A stretch of 64,000 bases of DNA, taken from assembly GCF_900113015.1 (NCBI RefSeq), contig NZ_FONV01000017.1, positions 62,001 through 126,000 of the forward strand, given 5' to 3'. Shown here in pieces: positions 35,835 to 43,675 of the stretch. Under the pieces are notes generated by a model. The model did not search any database and was not told the DNA's origin. It saw nothing but the letters and a program-made list of their open reading frames with translations. Within the stretch, counting starts at the first letter, position 1. Every line of letters begins with the position of its first letter. This DNA is from Actinoplanes philippinensis. GTDB lineage: Bacteria > Actinomycetota > Actinomycetes > Mycobacteriales > Micromonosporaceae. Made by a program: the position numbers and the translations under genes.

Positions 35835-37691
35835 TCAGAACGCGTCCTCGTCCAGATCCATCAGGTCGAGGGTGGTGTTCTCGATGATCCGGCGGTCGGC
35901 GCCGATCCGCGGCAGGATCTCCGCGACGAAGAAGCGGGCCGCGGCCACCTTGCCGGTGTAGAACTTCTTGTCCGCCTCGGAGACCTCGCCGTTCAGCGCG
36001 ATCAGCGCGACCTCGGCCTGGCGCAGCAGCAGCCACGCGAGGATCACGTCGCCGAGGGCCAGCAGAATGCGGCGGGAGCTCAGGCCGATCTTGTAGAGCT
36101 CACGGGCCTCACCGTTCTGCACGGCCTGCAGCCAGCCCAGGGTGACACCGAGGATGTTCTGCATCTCGCCGAGCGCCTTGCCGAGGGCGAGCCGCTCGTT
36201 CTTGAGCTGACCGTTGCCGGCCTCGCTCTCGACGAAGCCCTGAATCTCGGCGGCGACAGTGCCGAGCGTACGCCCGCCGTCCTTCACGATCTTGCGGAAG
36301 ATCAGGTCGAGGCTCTGGATCGCGGTGGTGCCCTCGTAGAGGGTGTCGATCTTCGCGTCCCGGACGTACTGCTCCAGCGGGTAGTCCTGGAGGAAGCCGG
36401 AACCGCCGAAGGTCTGCAGCGACTCGGCGCCGAGCAACTCGTACGCCCGCTCCGAGCCGACGCCCTTGACCAGCGGCAGCAGGAAGTCGTTGACGTGGCT
36501 GGCGATCTTCGCGGCCTTCTCGTCGCCGGCGGCCTGCGCGATGGCGACCTTGTCCTGCCAGGTCGCGGTGTAGATGACCAGGGCGCGAAGGGCCTCGGCG
36601 TACGACTTCTGGAGCATCAGCGAACGGCGTACGTCCGGGTGGTGGGTGATGGTGACCCGCGGCGCGGCCTTGTCGGTGTTCTGCACCAGGTCGGCGCCCT
36701 GTACGCGGTTCTTCGCATACTCCAGCGCGTTGAGGTAACCGGTCGACAGGGTCGCGATCGCCTTCGTGCCGACCATCATCCGGGCGTTCTCGATGATCAT
36801 GAACATCTGCCGGATGCCCTGGTGCACCTCGCCGAGCAGCCAGCCCTTGGCCGGGGTGCCGTGCTCGCCGAAGGTCATCTCGCACGTGTTGGAGACCTTG
36901 AGGCCCATCTTGTGCTCGACGTTGGTGGCGTAGACGCCGTTGCGCTCGCCGAGCTCACCGGTGGCCGGGTCGAAGTGGTATTTCGGCACGATGAAGAGCG
37001 ACAGGCCCTTGGTGCCGGGGCCACCCACGCCCTCGACGCCCACCGGGCGGGCCAGGACGTAGTGGATGATGTTGTCGCTCAGGTCGTGCTCACCCGAGGT
37101 GATGAAACGCTTGACGCCCTCGATGTGCCACGAGCCGTCCGGCTGCGGGATCGCGCGGGCACGGCCGGCGCCGACGTCCGAGCCGGCGTCGGGCTCGGTG
37201 AGGACCATGGTGGAGCCCCACTGCTTCTCGACGAAGAGCTTGGCCCACTCCTTCTGCTCGTCGGTGCCCTCGATCCACACGACGTGGGCGAAGGACGGAC
37301 CGGACGAATACATCCAGACCGGGGCGTTGGCACCGAGGATCTGCTCGGCGACGGCCCAGACGAGGCTGCGCGGCGCCGGGGTGCCGCCGAGGCCGGTCGG
37401 CAGGTCGAGCCGCCAGAACTCGGACGCCATGAACGTCTCGTAGGACTTCTTGAACGACTCCGGCAGCGGCGCGGTGTTCGTCGCGGGGTCGAAGACCGGT
37501 GGGTTGCGGTCCGCGTCGGTGTAGCTGGCGGCGAGATCCTCGCGGGCCAGCCGGTCGACCTCGACGAGCACGTCACGTGCGGACTCGAGGTCGAACTCGT
37601 CGAACGGCGCCTGGCCGAGCGACTTCTCGGCTCCGAAGACCTCGAACAGGTTGAACTGGAGGTCACGAAGGTTGCTCTTGTAGTGCGTCAT
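35835..37691 (-). CDS. FadE5-type acyl-CoA dehydrogenase
   Basis: 618 residues, the long form with N-terminal extension and C-terminal domain typical of mycobacterial FadE5 rather than the 380-residue short chain type. Visible motifs: VLTEPDAGSDVGAGRA (FAD/substrate region), GVKRFITSGEHD, and LYEGTTAIQSLDL carrying the likely catalytic glutamate. It oxidises acyl-CoA to enoyl-CoA and passes electrons to the electron-transfer flavoprotein. It is monocistronic, with a strong terminator after it and two palindromic operator-like sites before it, one of which also occurs ahead of the EtfD-like gene. Confidence 0.93.
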   Translation of the reverse strand: MTHYKSNLRDLQFNLFEVFGAEKSLGQAPFDEFDLESARDVLVEVDRLAREDLAASYTDADRNPPVFDPATNTAPLPESFKKSYETFMASEFWRLDLPTGLGGTPAPRSLVWAVAEQILGANAPVWMYSSGPSFAHVVWIEGTDEQKEWAKLFVEKQWGSTMVLTEPDAGSDVGAGRARAIPQPDGSWHIEGVKRFITSGEHDLSDNIIHYVLARPVGVEGVGGPGTKGLSLFIVPKYHFDPATGELGERNGVYATNVEHKMGLKVSNTCEMTFGEHGTPAKGWLLGEVHQGIRQMFMIIENARMMVGTKAIATLSTGYLNALEYAKNRVQGADLVQNTDKAAPRVTITHHPDVRRSLMLQKSYAEALRALVIYTATWQDKVAIAQAAGDEKAAKIASHVNDFLLPLVKGVGSERAYELLGAESLQTFGGSGFLQDYPLEQYVRDAKIDTLYEGTTAIQSLDLIFRKIVKDGGRTLGTVAAEIQGFVESEAGNGQLKNERLALGKALGEMQNILGVTLGWLQAVQNGEARELYKIGLSSRRILLALGDVILAWLLLRQAEVALIALNGEVSEADKKFYTGKVAAARFFVAEILPRIGADRRIIENTTLDLMDLDEDAF

Positions 37692-37719
37692 GGTGCTTGG
37701 CCCCGCTCTCCGGACGCGA

Positions 37720-37735
37720 GTTACCCGTCAGTAAC
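37720..37735 (-). promoter_or_regulatory. Palindromic operator candidate A upstream of acyl-CoA dehydrogenase
   Basis: GTTACCCGTCAGTAAC (arms GTTAC/GTAAC), 29 bases before the ATG. It matches the site at 48339-48353 ahead of the EtfD-like gene. TetR-family fatty-acid regulators use palindromes of this size; the actual regulator is unknown. Confidence 0.65.
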
Positions 37736-37745
37736 CCCCACTCTA

Positions 37746-37759
37746 TTACTCATCGGTAG
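37746..37759 (-). promoter_or_regulatory. Palindromic operator candidate B upstream of acyl-CoA dehydrogenase
   Basis: TTACTCATCGGTAG keeps the TTAC-N6-GTA frame 25 bases from site A. Its reverse complement with flank, TACCGATGAGTAATAGAG, closely matches TACCCACGAGTAATAGAG at 48341-48358. Confidence 0.55.
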
Positions 37760-37960
37760 CCAGCGACAACCCGGCCAGGATTTCTGGGCGAACCCAGCGG
37801 GAAGGGGCGCATGTCCGTCGTTTCGTGGGGCGGAGGTCCCCGATCGGGTGGCCGTCGATACAGCCGTTCGGCCATTTGCCTACTTCGACGCGCTGATCAC
37901 GTATCGAAGCCCGGTAAGGCTCGTTCTAAGGGATAGACAGCTACGAACAGGGGGGACGCC

Positions 37961-38116
37961 ATGTTCGCCACGCTCAAGAACCTGATCCCGGAGCCGCGTC
38001 AGGCCAACCAGCCGCGCAACTACGTCGGGCGGCATCGCCAGCCCGAGCAGGCACCACCGGCACCCGCGCCGACCTCACCGGCCGCCCCGGTCGAGCCCGA
38101 GGACAGCGCGGCCTGA
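37961..38116 (+). CDS. Small Pro-rich protein, 51 aa
   Basis: ATG 37961 to TGA 38114-38116 with AGGGGGGA just upstream. Product begins MFATLKNLIPEPRQANQPRNYVGRHR and ends in a Pro/Ala tail, APTSPAAPVEPEDSAA. The basic N-terminal half could bind membrane or nucleic acid. Its stop is two bases from the stop of the convergent phosphatase gene. No family recognised. Confidence 0.6.
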   Translation: MFATLKNLIPEPRQANQPRNYVGRHRQPEQAPPAPAPTSPAAPVEPEDSAA

Positions 38117-38118
38117 GG

Positions 38119-39273
38119 TCAGCTGCCCGCGGCTCCGACCTCCCAGCTGGGCACCGAGACGGCAGCGTCGCCGTCCGGACCGGCGTACTCCAGCAGAACC
38201 AGTGCGATGTCGTCCTCGAGACGCCCGTGGACCCAGTCGACCAGGGCCGTCTCCAGCGACGCCAGACCGTCCCCGACCGTGCCGTGGCCCAGCAGGCGCC
38301 ACGCACGGTCGGCGGTCGGGAAGAACTCACCATCCCGGCGGGCCTCACCCAGACCGTCGGTGAACAGCAGCAACCGGTCACCCGGTTCCAGCCGCTCCAC
38401 CCGCGCCTTCACCTCGGGCATGAAGCCGAGCGGCGGCGCCGGCGCGGGCGGCTCCAAGGGAATGACCTGGCCGCGCCGGAGCAGCAGCGGCGCCGGATGT
38501 CCACAGTTGACGATCGTCAGCGTGCCGCCCCGCTCCTCGACCAGGGCCGCGGTCACGAAGTCCTCGTCGCCGACACTGCGGGCCACCGCCCGGTCCAGGT
38601 CCTGCACCATCGACTTCAGATCGGCACGCTCGTACGCCACATGCCGGTACGACCCGAGCACGATGCTCGCCAGGCGTACCGCGTCGAGGCCCTTTCCGCG
38701 TACGTCCCCGATGATGATCCGGACGCCGTAAGGCGTGTTGAGGGCCTCGCAGAGGTCCCCTCCGATGTCCGCCGCGGCGGTCGCCGAGATGTACCGGCCG
38801 GCCACGGCCAGCGCGCCCACCTGCGGCCCGATCGGCCGGAGCACCGCCTGCTGGGCCACCGCCGCCAGCCGCAACAGCTCCGCGATCTTGTCGGCCTGCC
38901 GCTGCCGGATGGTGGCCCCACCGGCCGCCACGCCGGTGGCCAGCACGACGCCCATCAGATTGACCAGCCCGGCCAGCTCCAGATTTTGTATGGCCGCATG
39001 GTCCGGCGGCAGCCCGGCGGCAGCCGCGGAGGGCGTCAGCGCGACGAAAAGCGCCCCGACCGCGGTGGCGACCACTCCGGCGCCCAGCACCAACTGCCAG
39101 ACGGCGAAGATCGCGGCCACGAACGGCACGGCGGCGAGCAGCCCCACGAGCCGCGGATAGGGGCCCTCGGCCAGCTCCACGGCGGACACGATCGCGAGCA
39201 GCACGAGGGCCGCACCGATCCCGGCGCGGTTCCCTGGGCTCAGCGGGTGTCGTCCCGCCATGAAAGTAGGCAT
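38119..39273 (-). CDS. SpoIIE/PP2C-type membrane phosphatase
   Basis: About 384 residues. Four to five TM segments occupy the first 130 residues, then a helical linker (RQRQADKIAELLRLAAVAQQAVL) and a PPM-type SpoIIE domain with metal-binding DIGGDLCEA, IGDVRGKGLDA and LFTDGLGEARR. Such proteins dephosphorylate anti-sigma-factor antagonists in actinobacteria. No anti-sigma or antagonist gene is adjacent, so the partner is unknown. ATG 39273 is chosen; ATG 39291 would add six residues. Confidence 0.87.
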   Translation of the reverse strand: MPTFMAGRHPLSPGNRAGIGAALVLLAIVSAVELAEGPYPRLVGLLAAVPFVAAIFAVWQLVLGAGVVATAVGALFVALTPSAAAAGLPPDHAAIQNLELAGLVNLMGVVLATGVAAGGATIRQRQADKIAELLRLAAVAQQAVLRPIGPQVGALAVAGRYISATAAADIGGDLCEALNTPYGVRIIIGDVRGKGLDAVRLASIVLGSYRHVAYERADLKSMVQDLDRAVARSVGDEDFVTAALVEERGGTLTIVNCGHPAPLLLRRGQVIPLEPPAPAPPLGFMPEVKARVERLEPGDRLLLFTDGLGEARRDGEFFPTADRAWRLLGHGTVGDGLASLETALVDWVHGRLEDDIALVLLEYAGPDGDAAVSVPSWEVGAAGS

Positions 39274-39414
39274 GGTTCCGCCGAACAGCATGCCCGATCG
39301 ACCTGTCGTCGGGCATCAACTTGACCCGTAGGCTGAGTCGGTTCTGACCCACCGTAGGTACCGCGGTCATTCGGTCGGTCCAACGAGAACGGCGGCCGGT
39401 GACAGGATGTCTGC

Positions 39415-39957
39415 GTGACCGACGATCTCCGTGATCTTCTCCGATCCGCCTTCCGCTGGACCGACCTCGGCCCCGGCCACGACTACATGGTCAGCGACCG
39501 CTCCGGATGGTGGCGTGACCCGCGCATCCTGGACGGACTCGGGCCGGCCCTCGGCGACCTGTTCCGCGCCGACCGGCCGACCGTCGTGGTCTCGCCGGAG
39601 GTGACCGGATTCATGGTCGGGCCGCTGGTGGCACGCGCGCTGGGGGTGGGGTTCGTCGAGGCGTACCGGGCCGGGGCACGCCGCGCCATCGCCGAGCCGA
39701 TGATCTGGGCCGACGTGCCCACCGACCATCGCGGCGACGTCCAGCGGCTCGGCGTCCGGGAGAGACTGATCGGCCCCGGCGACCGTGTCCTCGTCGTCGA
39801 CGACTGGGCGGCCACCGGGGCTCAGGCTCGCGGCCTGCGCGAACTGCTCGGCTCCCGATACCTGGGCGCGGCGGTGATCGTCGACGAGTGCCCGCCCGAG
39901 GTCTCCGCCGAGTTGGCGATCAGAGGTCTGCTGACCGGAATGGACCTCGACCCGTAA
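39415..39957 (+). CDS. Phosphoribosyltransferase-fold protein
   Basis: 180 residues. The PRPP-binding loop VLVVDDWAATGAQ lies at about 123-135, with a conserved VSPEVTGFMVGPLVARALG region upstream. The arrangement resembles adenine/orotate phosphoribosyltransferase relatives, but the base specificity is not evident. GTG start at 39415. Convergent with the YciI-like gene. Confidence 0.8.
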   Translation: MTDDLRDLLRSAFRWTDLGPGHDYMVSDRSGWWRDPRILDGLGPALGDLFRADRPTVVVSPEVTGFMVGPLVARALGVGFVEAYRAGARRAIAEPMIWADVPTDHRGDVQRLGVRERLIGPGDRVLVVDDWAATGAQARGLRELLGSRYLGAAVIVDECPPEVSAELAIRGLLTGMDLDP

Positions 39958-39967
39958 ACAAATTGGA

Positions 39968-40246
39968 CTATCGGGCGCGCTGGTAACCGGCGAGCACGCC
40001 CCGGGTCGGATGCCAGCCGGTCGCCGCGTAGGAGGCCAGGCCACGAACCACATACGGGTCCGTGGCCATCACCTCGTGCGCCTCGGCCTCGGTGTCCACG
40101 TCCAGCAGGATGATGCCGCCGGTCGGCGGGTCCATCCGGCCGGCGGTGACCGCGTAGCCCGTCTTCTCCAGCTCGTCGACGAAGGCCAGGTGGTCGGCAC
40201 GCGCCGCGTCGACCTCGTCGAGCGGCTTCAGGTACGTCGAAATCAT
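39968..40246 (-). CDS. YciI-like protein
   Basis: 92 residues beginning MISTYLKPLDEVDAARADHLAFVDELEKTG, with the YciI-fold histidine in RADHLAF and the GGIILLDVDTEAEAHEVMATDPYV core. The ferredoxin-like YciI domain is often a small accessory enzyme or dimeric binding protein of unclear role. A GTG three codons earlier is a possible start. Confidence 0.85.
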   Translation of the reverse strand: MISTYLKPLDEVDAARADHLAFVDELEKTGYAVTAGRMDPPTGGIILLDVDTEAEAHEVMATDPYVVRGLASYAATGWHPTRGVLAGYQRAR

Positions 40247-40329
40247 GAGATACACGCCGCCAATCGTAGAACCCCCGTCGGCCACCTGGACGGTGTCGAT
40301 CCGCGCCGGGCAAAAGGTACTTTTCTGGA

Positions 40330-40806
40330 GTGCAGATCCAGATCACCGCGGTTGCCGATCCGGCGCTGATCGCCGCCGCCACCCGGCACGGCCTCCGTCG
40401 CCCGGTGCTCGCCGCCCGCTTCACCGGGTGGGCGTTCCTGCTGGTCGCGGCACTTCTGCTGGGAGTCACCGGCGATCTCAGCGCGGGCCTGCTGGCCGGC
40501 GGGGCGGCGCTCGCCGTGCTCGTGCCGGTGATCCTGCTCAACCACACCGCGCGCGGCCTGCGGGCCGGGCGGCTCACCACCTACGAGATCAGCGAGGGCG
40601 GCGTCGCCAGCTCCGACGCGGAGGCGCGGCACGCGTACGCCTGGCGGGCCGTCCGATCCGTCGAACATCTCTCCGGGCAGTTGCTCTTCCGGCTGCGCGG
40701 CGCACGGTTCCTGCCGGTCCCGACGGCCGGGCTGAGCCCGGCACAGATCGAGCAGGTCCTCGGCACGGCTTCGGCGCGCGGGTTGCCGGTCCGGCGGCTG
40801 GCTTGA
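40330..40806 (+). CDS. YcxB-like two-TM protein
   Basis: 158 residues. Two adjacent TM helices (about 32-70) are followed by a PH-like soluble domain (YEISEGGVASSDAEARHAYAWRAVRSVE) as in YcxB-family proteins. GTG 40330 is six bases downstream of TACTTT (40318-40323), fitting a leaderless promoter. Function unknown. Confidence 0.78.
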   Translation: MQIQITAVADPALIAAATRHGLRRPVLAARFTGWAFLLVAALLLGVTGDLSAGLLAGGAALAVLVPVILLNHTARGLRAGRLTTYEISEGGVASSDAEARHAYAWRAVRSVEHLSGQLLFRLRGARFLPVPTAGLSPAQIEQVLGTASARGLPVRRLA

Positions 40807-40807
40807 A

Positions 40808-40831
40808 AACCTTCGGGGGTACGGCTACGTG
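40808..40831 (+). repeat. 24-bp repeat, copy 1
   Basis: This segment, containing CGGGGGTACGGCTACGTG, recurs at 62969-62992 with one mismatch in 24 bases. Both copies are intergenic. No known element recognised. Confidence 0.7.
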
Positions 40832-40873
40832 CTCACCGACGACCGGGGCGGGTCCGCGTCTCGCCGGTCAGCC

Positions 40874-41452
40874 TCAATGGGTCGGCCACGTCCGGAAATT
40901 CTGCGCCGAGCGGCTGGCCGTCGGACCGCGCTGCCCCTGATAACGGGACCCGTAGACGGCCGAACCGTACGGGTGCTCAGCCGGGCTGGACAGCCGGAAG
41001 ATGCACAGCTGTCCGATCTTCATCCCCGGCCAGAGCTTGATCGGCAGGTTGGCCACGTTGGAGAGCTCCAGCGTCACGTGCCCGGAGAACCCGGGGTCGA
41101 TGAACCCGGCCGTCGAATGGGTCAGCAGACCGAGCCGCCCCAGACTGCTCTTCCCCTCCAGCCGAGCCGCCAGGTCCTGCCCGATGGTGATCACCTCGAG
41201 CGTGGACGCCAGCACGAACTCGCCCGGATGCAACACGAACGGCTGACCATCCTCCACCTCCACCGGGGCGGTCAGCTCATCCTGCTGCTCGGCCGGGTCG
41301 ATGTGGGTGTAGAGGTGGTTGTTGAACACCCGGAAGAACCGGTCCAGCCGCACGTCGACGCTGGACGGCTGCATGAGCGACGGCTCGAACGGCTCGAGCG
41401 AGAGCCCACCCGCCTTGATTTCGGAGACGAGGTCACGGTCGGAGAGCAGCAT
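40874..41452 (-). CDS. dcd: dCTP deaminase
   Basis: 192 residues beginning MLLSDRDLVSEI; the catalytic GKSSLGRLGLLTHSTAGFIDPGFSG region is present. It makes dUTP (or directly dUMP in the bifunctional DCD-DUT form found in mycobacteria) from dCTP, feeding thymidylate synthesis. ATG 41452 is the family-normal start; a GTG two codons earlier is possible. Divergent from a gene behind a LexA box 68 bases away. Confidence 0.95.
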   Translation of the reverse strand: MLLSDRDLVSEIKAGGLSLEPFEPSLMQPSSVDVRLDRFFRVFNNHLYTHIDPAEQQDELTAPVEVEDGQPFVLHPGEFVLASTLEVITIGQDLAARLEGKSSLGRLGLLTHSTAGFIDPGFSGHVTLELSNVANLPIKLWPGMKIGQLCIFRLSSPAEHPYGSAVYGSRYQGQRGPTASRSAQNFRTWPTH

Positions 41453-41520
41453 CGCCACACCATACCGACCAGCCTGAAGTCACCCGGATCAGCCACCCAT
41501 CGGCGTGTTCGGTGGCCGGG

Positions 41521-41536
41521 TCGAACATATGTTCGA
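41521..41536. promoter_or_regulatory. Perfect LexA (SOS) box
   Basis: TCGAACATATGTTCGA is a perfect 16-bp palindrome matching the Gram-positive/actinobacterial LexA box (CGAAC-N4-GTTCG). It directly abuts a TAGGAT hexamer (41537-41542) six bases before the ATG of the PPOX-like gene and is 69 bases upstream of dcd on the other strand. Confidence 0.88.
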
Positions 41537-41548
41537 TAGGATGCGGTC

Positions 41549-42055
41549 ATGGCTTCCTGGTCCGATTTCGCCGCCGCCGAGCCGGCGCTCGCCGACGGCA
41601 TCCGTGCGCTCCTGCAGCAGTACGGTCCCGGCATGGGCTACCTGGCGACCATCCGCCCCGACGGCGGCCCACGGGTCCACCCGGTCTCCCCGGTCTTCAC
41701 CGTCGACGGCCTCTACTGCTTCATCGTCGACTCCCCGAAGCGCCGCGACCTCGAACGCGATGGACGTTACGCCCTCCACGCCTACCCACCGGAGGACAAC
41801 GACGACGAGGCCACCCTGACCGGCAGAGCCGTCCCGGTCCGAGACCCGCGGATCATCGCCCACCTGGCCGGCACGTTGCACGCTTCGCCCGACGTCGACT
41901 GGCGCTTGTTCGAGCTGACGATCGACAAGGCCATGCTCCGCCGCCACGGCCCAGCCGGCGCCCTCCCGCTGGCCGCCACCCCATTCCTGCCGGCTTACGC
42001 CCAGACCTGGCGCGCCCCCCACCCGAAGCCCAACCTGCTGGCCGTCGCCAGCTGA
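41549..42055 (+). CDS. Pyridoxamine-5'-phosphate-oxidase-fold protein, probably SOS-regulated
   Basis: 168 residues with the PPOX split-barrel pattern: MGYLATIRPDGGPRVHPVSPVF and CFIVDSPKRRDLERDGRYALH. This group includes FMN, F420 and haem-binding oxidoreductases; the cofactor cannot be decided. The ATG lies six bases after a TAGGAT hexamer, so the mRNA is likely leaderless. The LexA box overlaps the promoter, so induction by DNA damage is expected. Confidence 0.82.
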   Translation: MASWSDFAAAEPALADGIRALLQQYGPGMGYLATIRPDGGPRVHPVSPVFTVDGLYCFIVDSPKRRDLERDGRYALHAYPPEDNDDEATLTGRAVPVRDPRIIAHLAGTLHASPDVDWRLFELTIDKAMLRRHGPAGALPLAATPFLPAYAQTWRAPHPKPNLLAVAS

Positions 42056-42250
42056 CCACGCACCCTTCCCACGACCGCGTGCCGACACCGGCGACGACCC
42101 CATCACCGGAGGCATGCCGCCCGTCGCCCCAGCCCAGCCCGACCGCTCGCCCGCGCGCGGGCCGCCCACGCCGGCCGCCGCCGTGTCATCGCCTCGCGGA
42201 TCACCCCCGCCAATCGTGGGGCCGCGCCGCCGCCGACTCGGATAATCAGG

Positions 42251-42256
42251 TACAGT
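42251..42256 (+). promoter_or_regulatory. Likely -10 element of tRNA-Gly
   Basis: TACAGT ten bases before the first tRNA base. The -35 region is not clear. Confidence 0.5.
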
Positions 42257-42266
42257 GGGGCAGCTT

Positions 42267-42337
42267 GCGGGTGTAGTTCAATGGCAGAACATCAGCTTCC
42301 CAAGCTGACAGTGCGGGTTCGATTCCCGTCACCCGCT
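42267..42337 (+). tRNA. tRNA-Gly (CCC anticodon)
   Basis: 71 bases; acceptor stem GCGGGTG/CACCCGC, anticodon loop TTCCCAA with CCC anticodon, T-arm GCGGGTTCGATTCCCGT. CCA is not encoded. Confidence 0.95.
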
Positions 42338-42345
42338 CAGAGGCG

Positions 42346-42381
42346 GAGGCCCGTGTTCGCGGAAAGCGCGAACCGGGCCTC
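42346..42381 (+). terminator. tRNA-Gly terminator hairpin
   Basis: GAGGCCCG/CGGGCCTC and GTTCGCG/CGCGAAC stems (single bulge) around a GAAAG loop, followed by TTCG. The same design follows tRNA-Leu. Confidence 0.85.
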
Positions 42382-42394
42382 TTCGCATATCTGC

Positions 42395-42413
42395 CCGAGG
42401 GCCGAGCCCTCGG
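42395..42413 (+). repeat. Second hairpin downstream of tRNA-Gly
   Basis: CCGAGGGC-CGA-GCCCTCGG, followed by GACACC and CACGGTG. A near-identical element follows tRNA-Leu at 62870-62890. The rest of 42414-42655, between this hairpin and the LamG gene, shows no supported gene. Confidence 0.7.
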
Positions 42414-42655
42414 ACACCGCGTCACGGTGCTCGCCAAATGCGGCCACGTCACCGAGACCGCTCGCCTCCTCGCACGAGCGCATCGACGATGGCGAGCACG
42501 CCGGTCGCCCGCAGGGCGGCGAGCGCACGCTCCGGCAGTCCGGTTAGCGGCATCACGAACCCCGGAACAAGAAACCTCAGCCGGCCCCGAGCGGCCTCCA
42601 GCACATCGGAACAGGACGGGACGGTGGGCTGGAGGGGCGGGCCTCGGGTGGGGCT

Positions 42656-43564
42656 TCAGCTGCCGATGGCGATGAAGACGTCGTCTATTGCGCCCGCGAA
42701 CTGGTCGTTGCCCGGGGCCGGCCCCTTGCCGCCGATGCGAAGGGGCTCGGCGTTGGCGATGGAGAGCTGGGACGGGATCGGCACCCAGGCCCGGGGGACG
42801 CCGTCGACGACGGTGATCAGGCGTTCGGGGGTTCGGCGGCACTCCAGGTCGTGCCAGTTGCCGTCGGCGACGTTGAGCCAGGGTTCGGCCCGGTAGATGC
42901 CGGTGCGGGGGCCGGCGACCACACAACTGGGATGGCCCTGCCGATGGTCGACCTGGAGTTTGTACTGGCTCGTCCCACCGACCGAGTACCCCTTCTGGAG
43001 CACGTTGGCCCCGTCGGCGAGGTCGGCGTGGGTCATCCGGATGGATGCGCCGTAACGCAGCGCCCGGCGGCCGGGGTTGAGGCTGTCGTCGCGCAAGCCT
43101 TCGAGGATGGCCCGGGGGCAGTCCCGTTCCCGGGGGAGGGTGCACCGGTCCGGGTAGGCGACGGCAAGACCGGATCCTTGGGGTACGAGCCGGAGCGCGC
43201 CCCCGTTCTGTCCGAGGGGCCGCAGTTCGTGCCTGCCGGTGAGGTCGGAGATGGGCCGGCCGACACCGCCGTCGAAGTCGTACCGGACTTCGAACGGCGC
43301 TGCGGCTATCCGGATCTGGCCGGGTGTGACAGGGGCGGAGAAGGCGCTGACGTTGTCGAGGAATCCGGGCACCGCCCGGGACGCCATGGGCGTGGGCCCG
43401 GTGGGGAGTGGCGCACCGGAGGTGGCCGGGACTGTGTTGGGTACGGAGCTGACGGGCGGCCCGGCGACGGACGGGGTGCGCTGGAGGATGAGTGACACCC
43501 CGGCCAGGACGAGAGCCGCAGACAGGACACCGATCGGTACGACGCGCCGCCGGAAGTGAAGCAT
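42656..43564 (-). CDS. Secreted or membrane-anchored LamG (concanavalin-like) protein
   Basis: 302 residues from ATG 43564. Basic N-terminus MLHFRRRVV and one hydrophobic segment (IGVLSAALVLAGVSLIL), then a Pro/Thr linker and a beta-rich domain (about 105-302). Features such as VRYDFDGGVGRPISDLTGRHEL, GNWHDLECRRTPERLITVVDG and the closing AGAIDDVFIAIGS match LamG/pentraxin-like domains. It is probably extracytoplasmic and ligand-binding; the ligand is unknown. Confidence 0.8.
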   Translation of the reverse strand: MLHFRRRVVPIGVLSAALVLAGVSLILQRTPSVAGPPVSSVPNTVPATSGAPLPTGPTPMASRAVPGFLDNVSAFSAPVTPGQIRIAAAPFEVRYDFDGGVGRPISDLTGRHELRPLGQNGGALRLVPQGSGLAVAYPDRCTLPRERDCPRAILEGLRDDSLNPGRRALRYGASIRMTHADLADGANVLQKGYSVGGTSQYKLQVDHRQGHPSCVVAGPRTGIYRAEPWLNVADGNWHDLECRRTPERLITVVDGVPRAWVPIPSQLSIANAEPLRIGGKGPAPGNDQFAGAIDDVFIAIGS

Positions 43565-43635
43565 GCGCCAATTGTCCGGAATGATGCCTAAGTCGCGAAC
43601 GGGCGCACCGAAACCGCCGAAAAGCACTCGAAAGC

Positions 43636-43653
43636 GGTAGACCGAACTACCGA
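43636..43653. repeat. Short palindrome downstream of the CNNM gene
   Basis: CGGTAG-N6-CTACCG, a perfect six-base-arm palindrome between the CNNM gene end (43676) and the LamG gene start (43564). Operator or weak terminator; not decidable. Confidence 0.4.
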
Positions 43654-43675
43654 CTCCGAAACGGGGTAACGCAGA

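Noticed and set aside
42281..42547. 88-residue frame over tRNA-Gly and its terminators
   Set aside because: Runs through a tRNA gene and two RNA hairpins.
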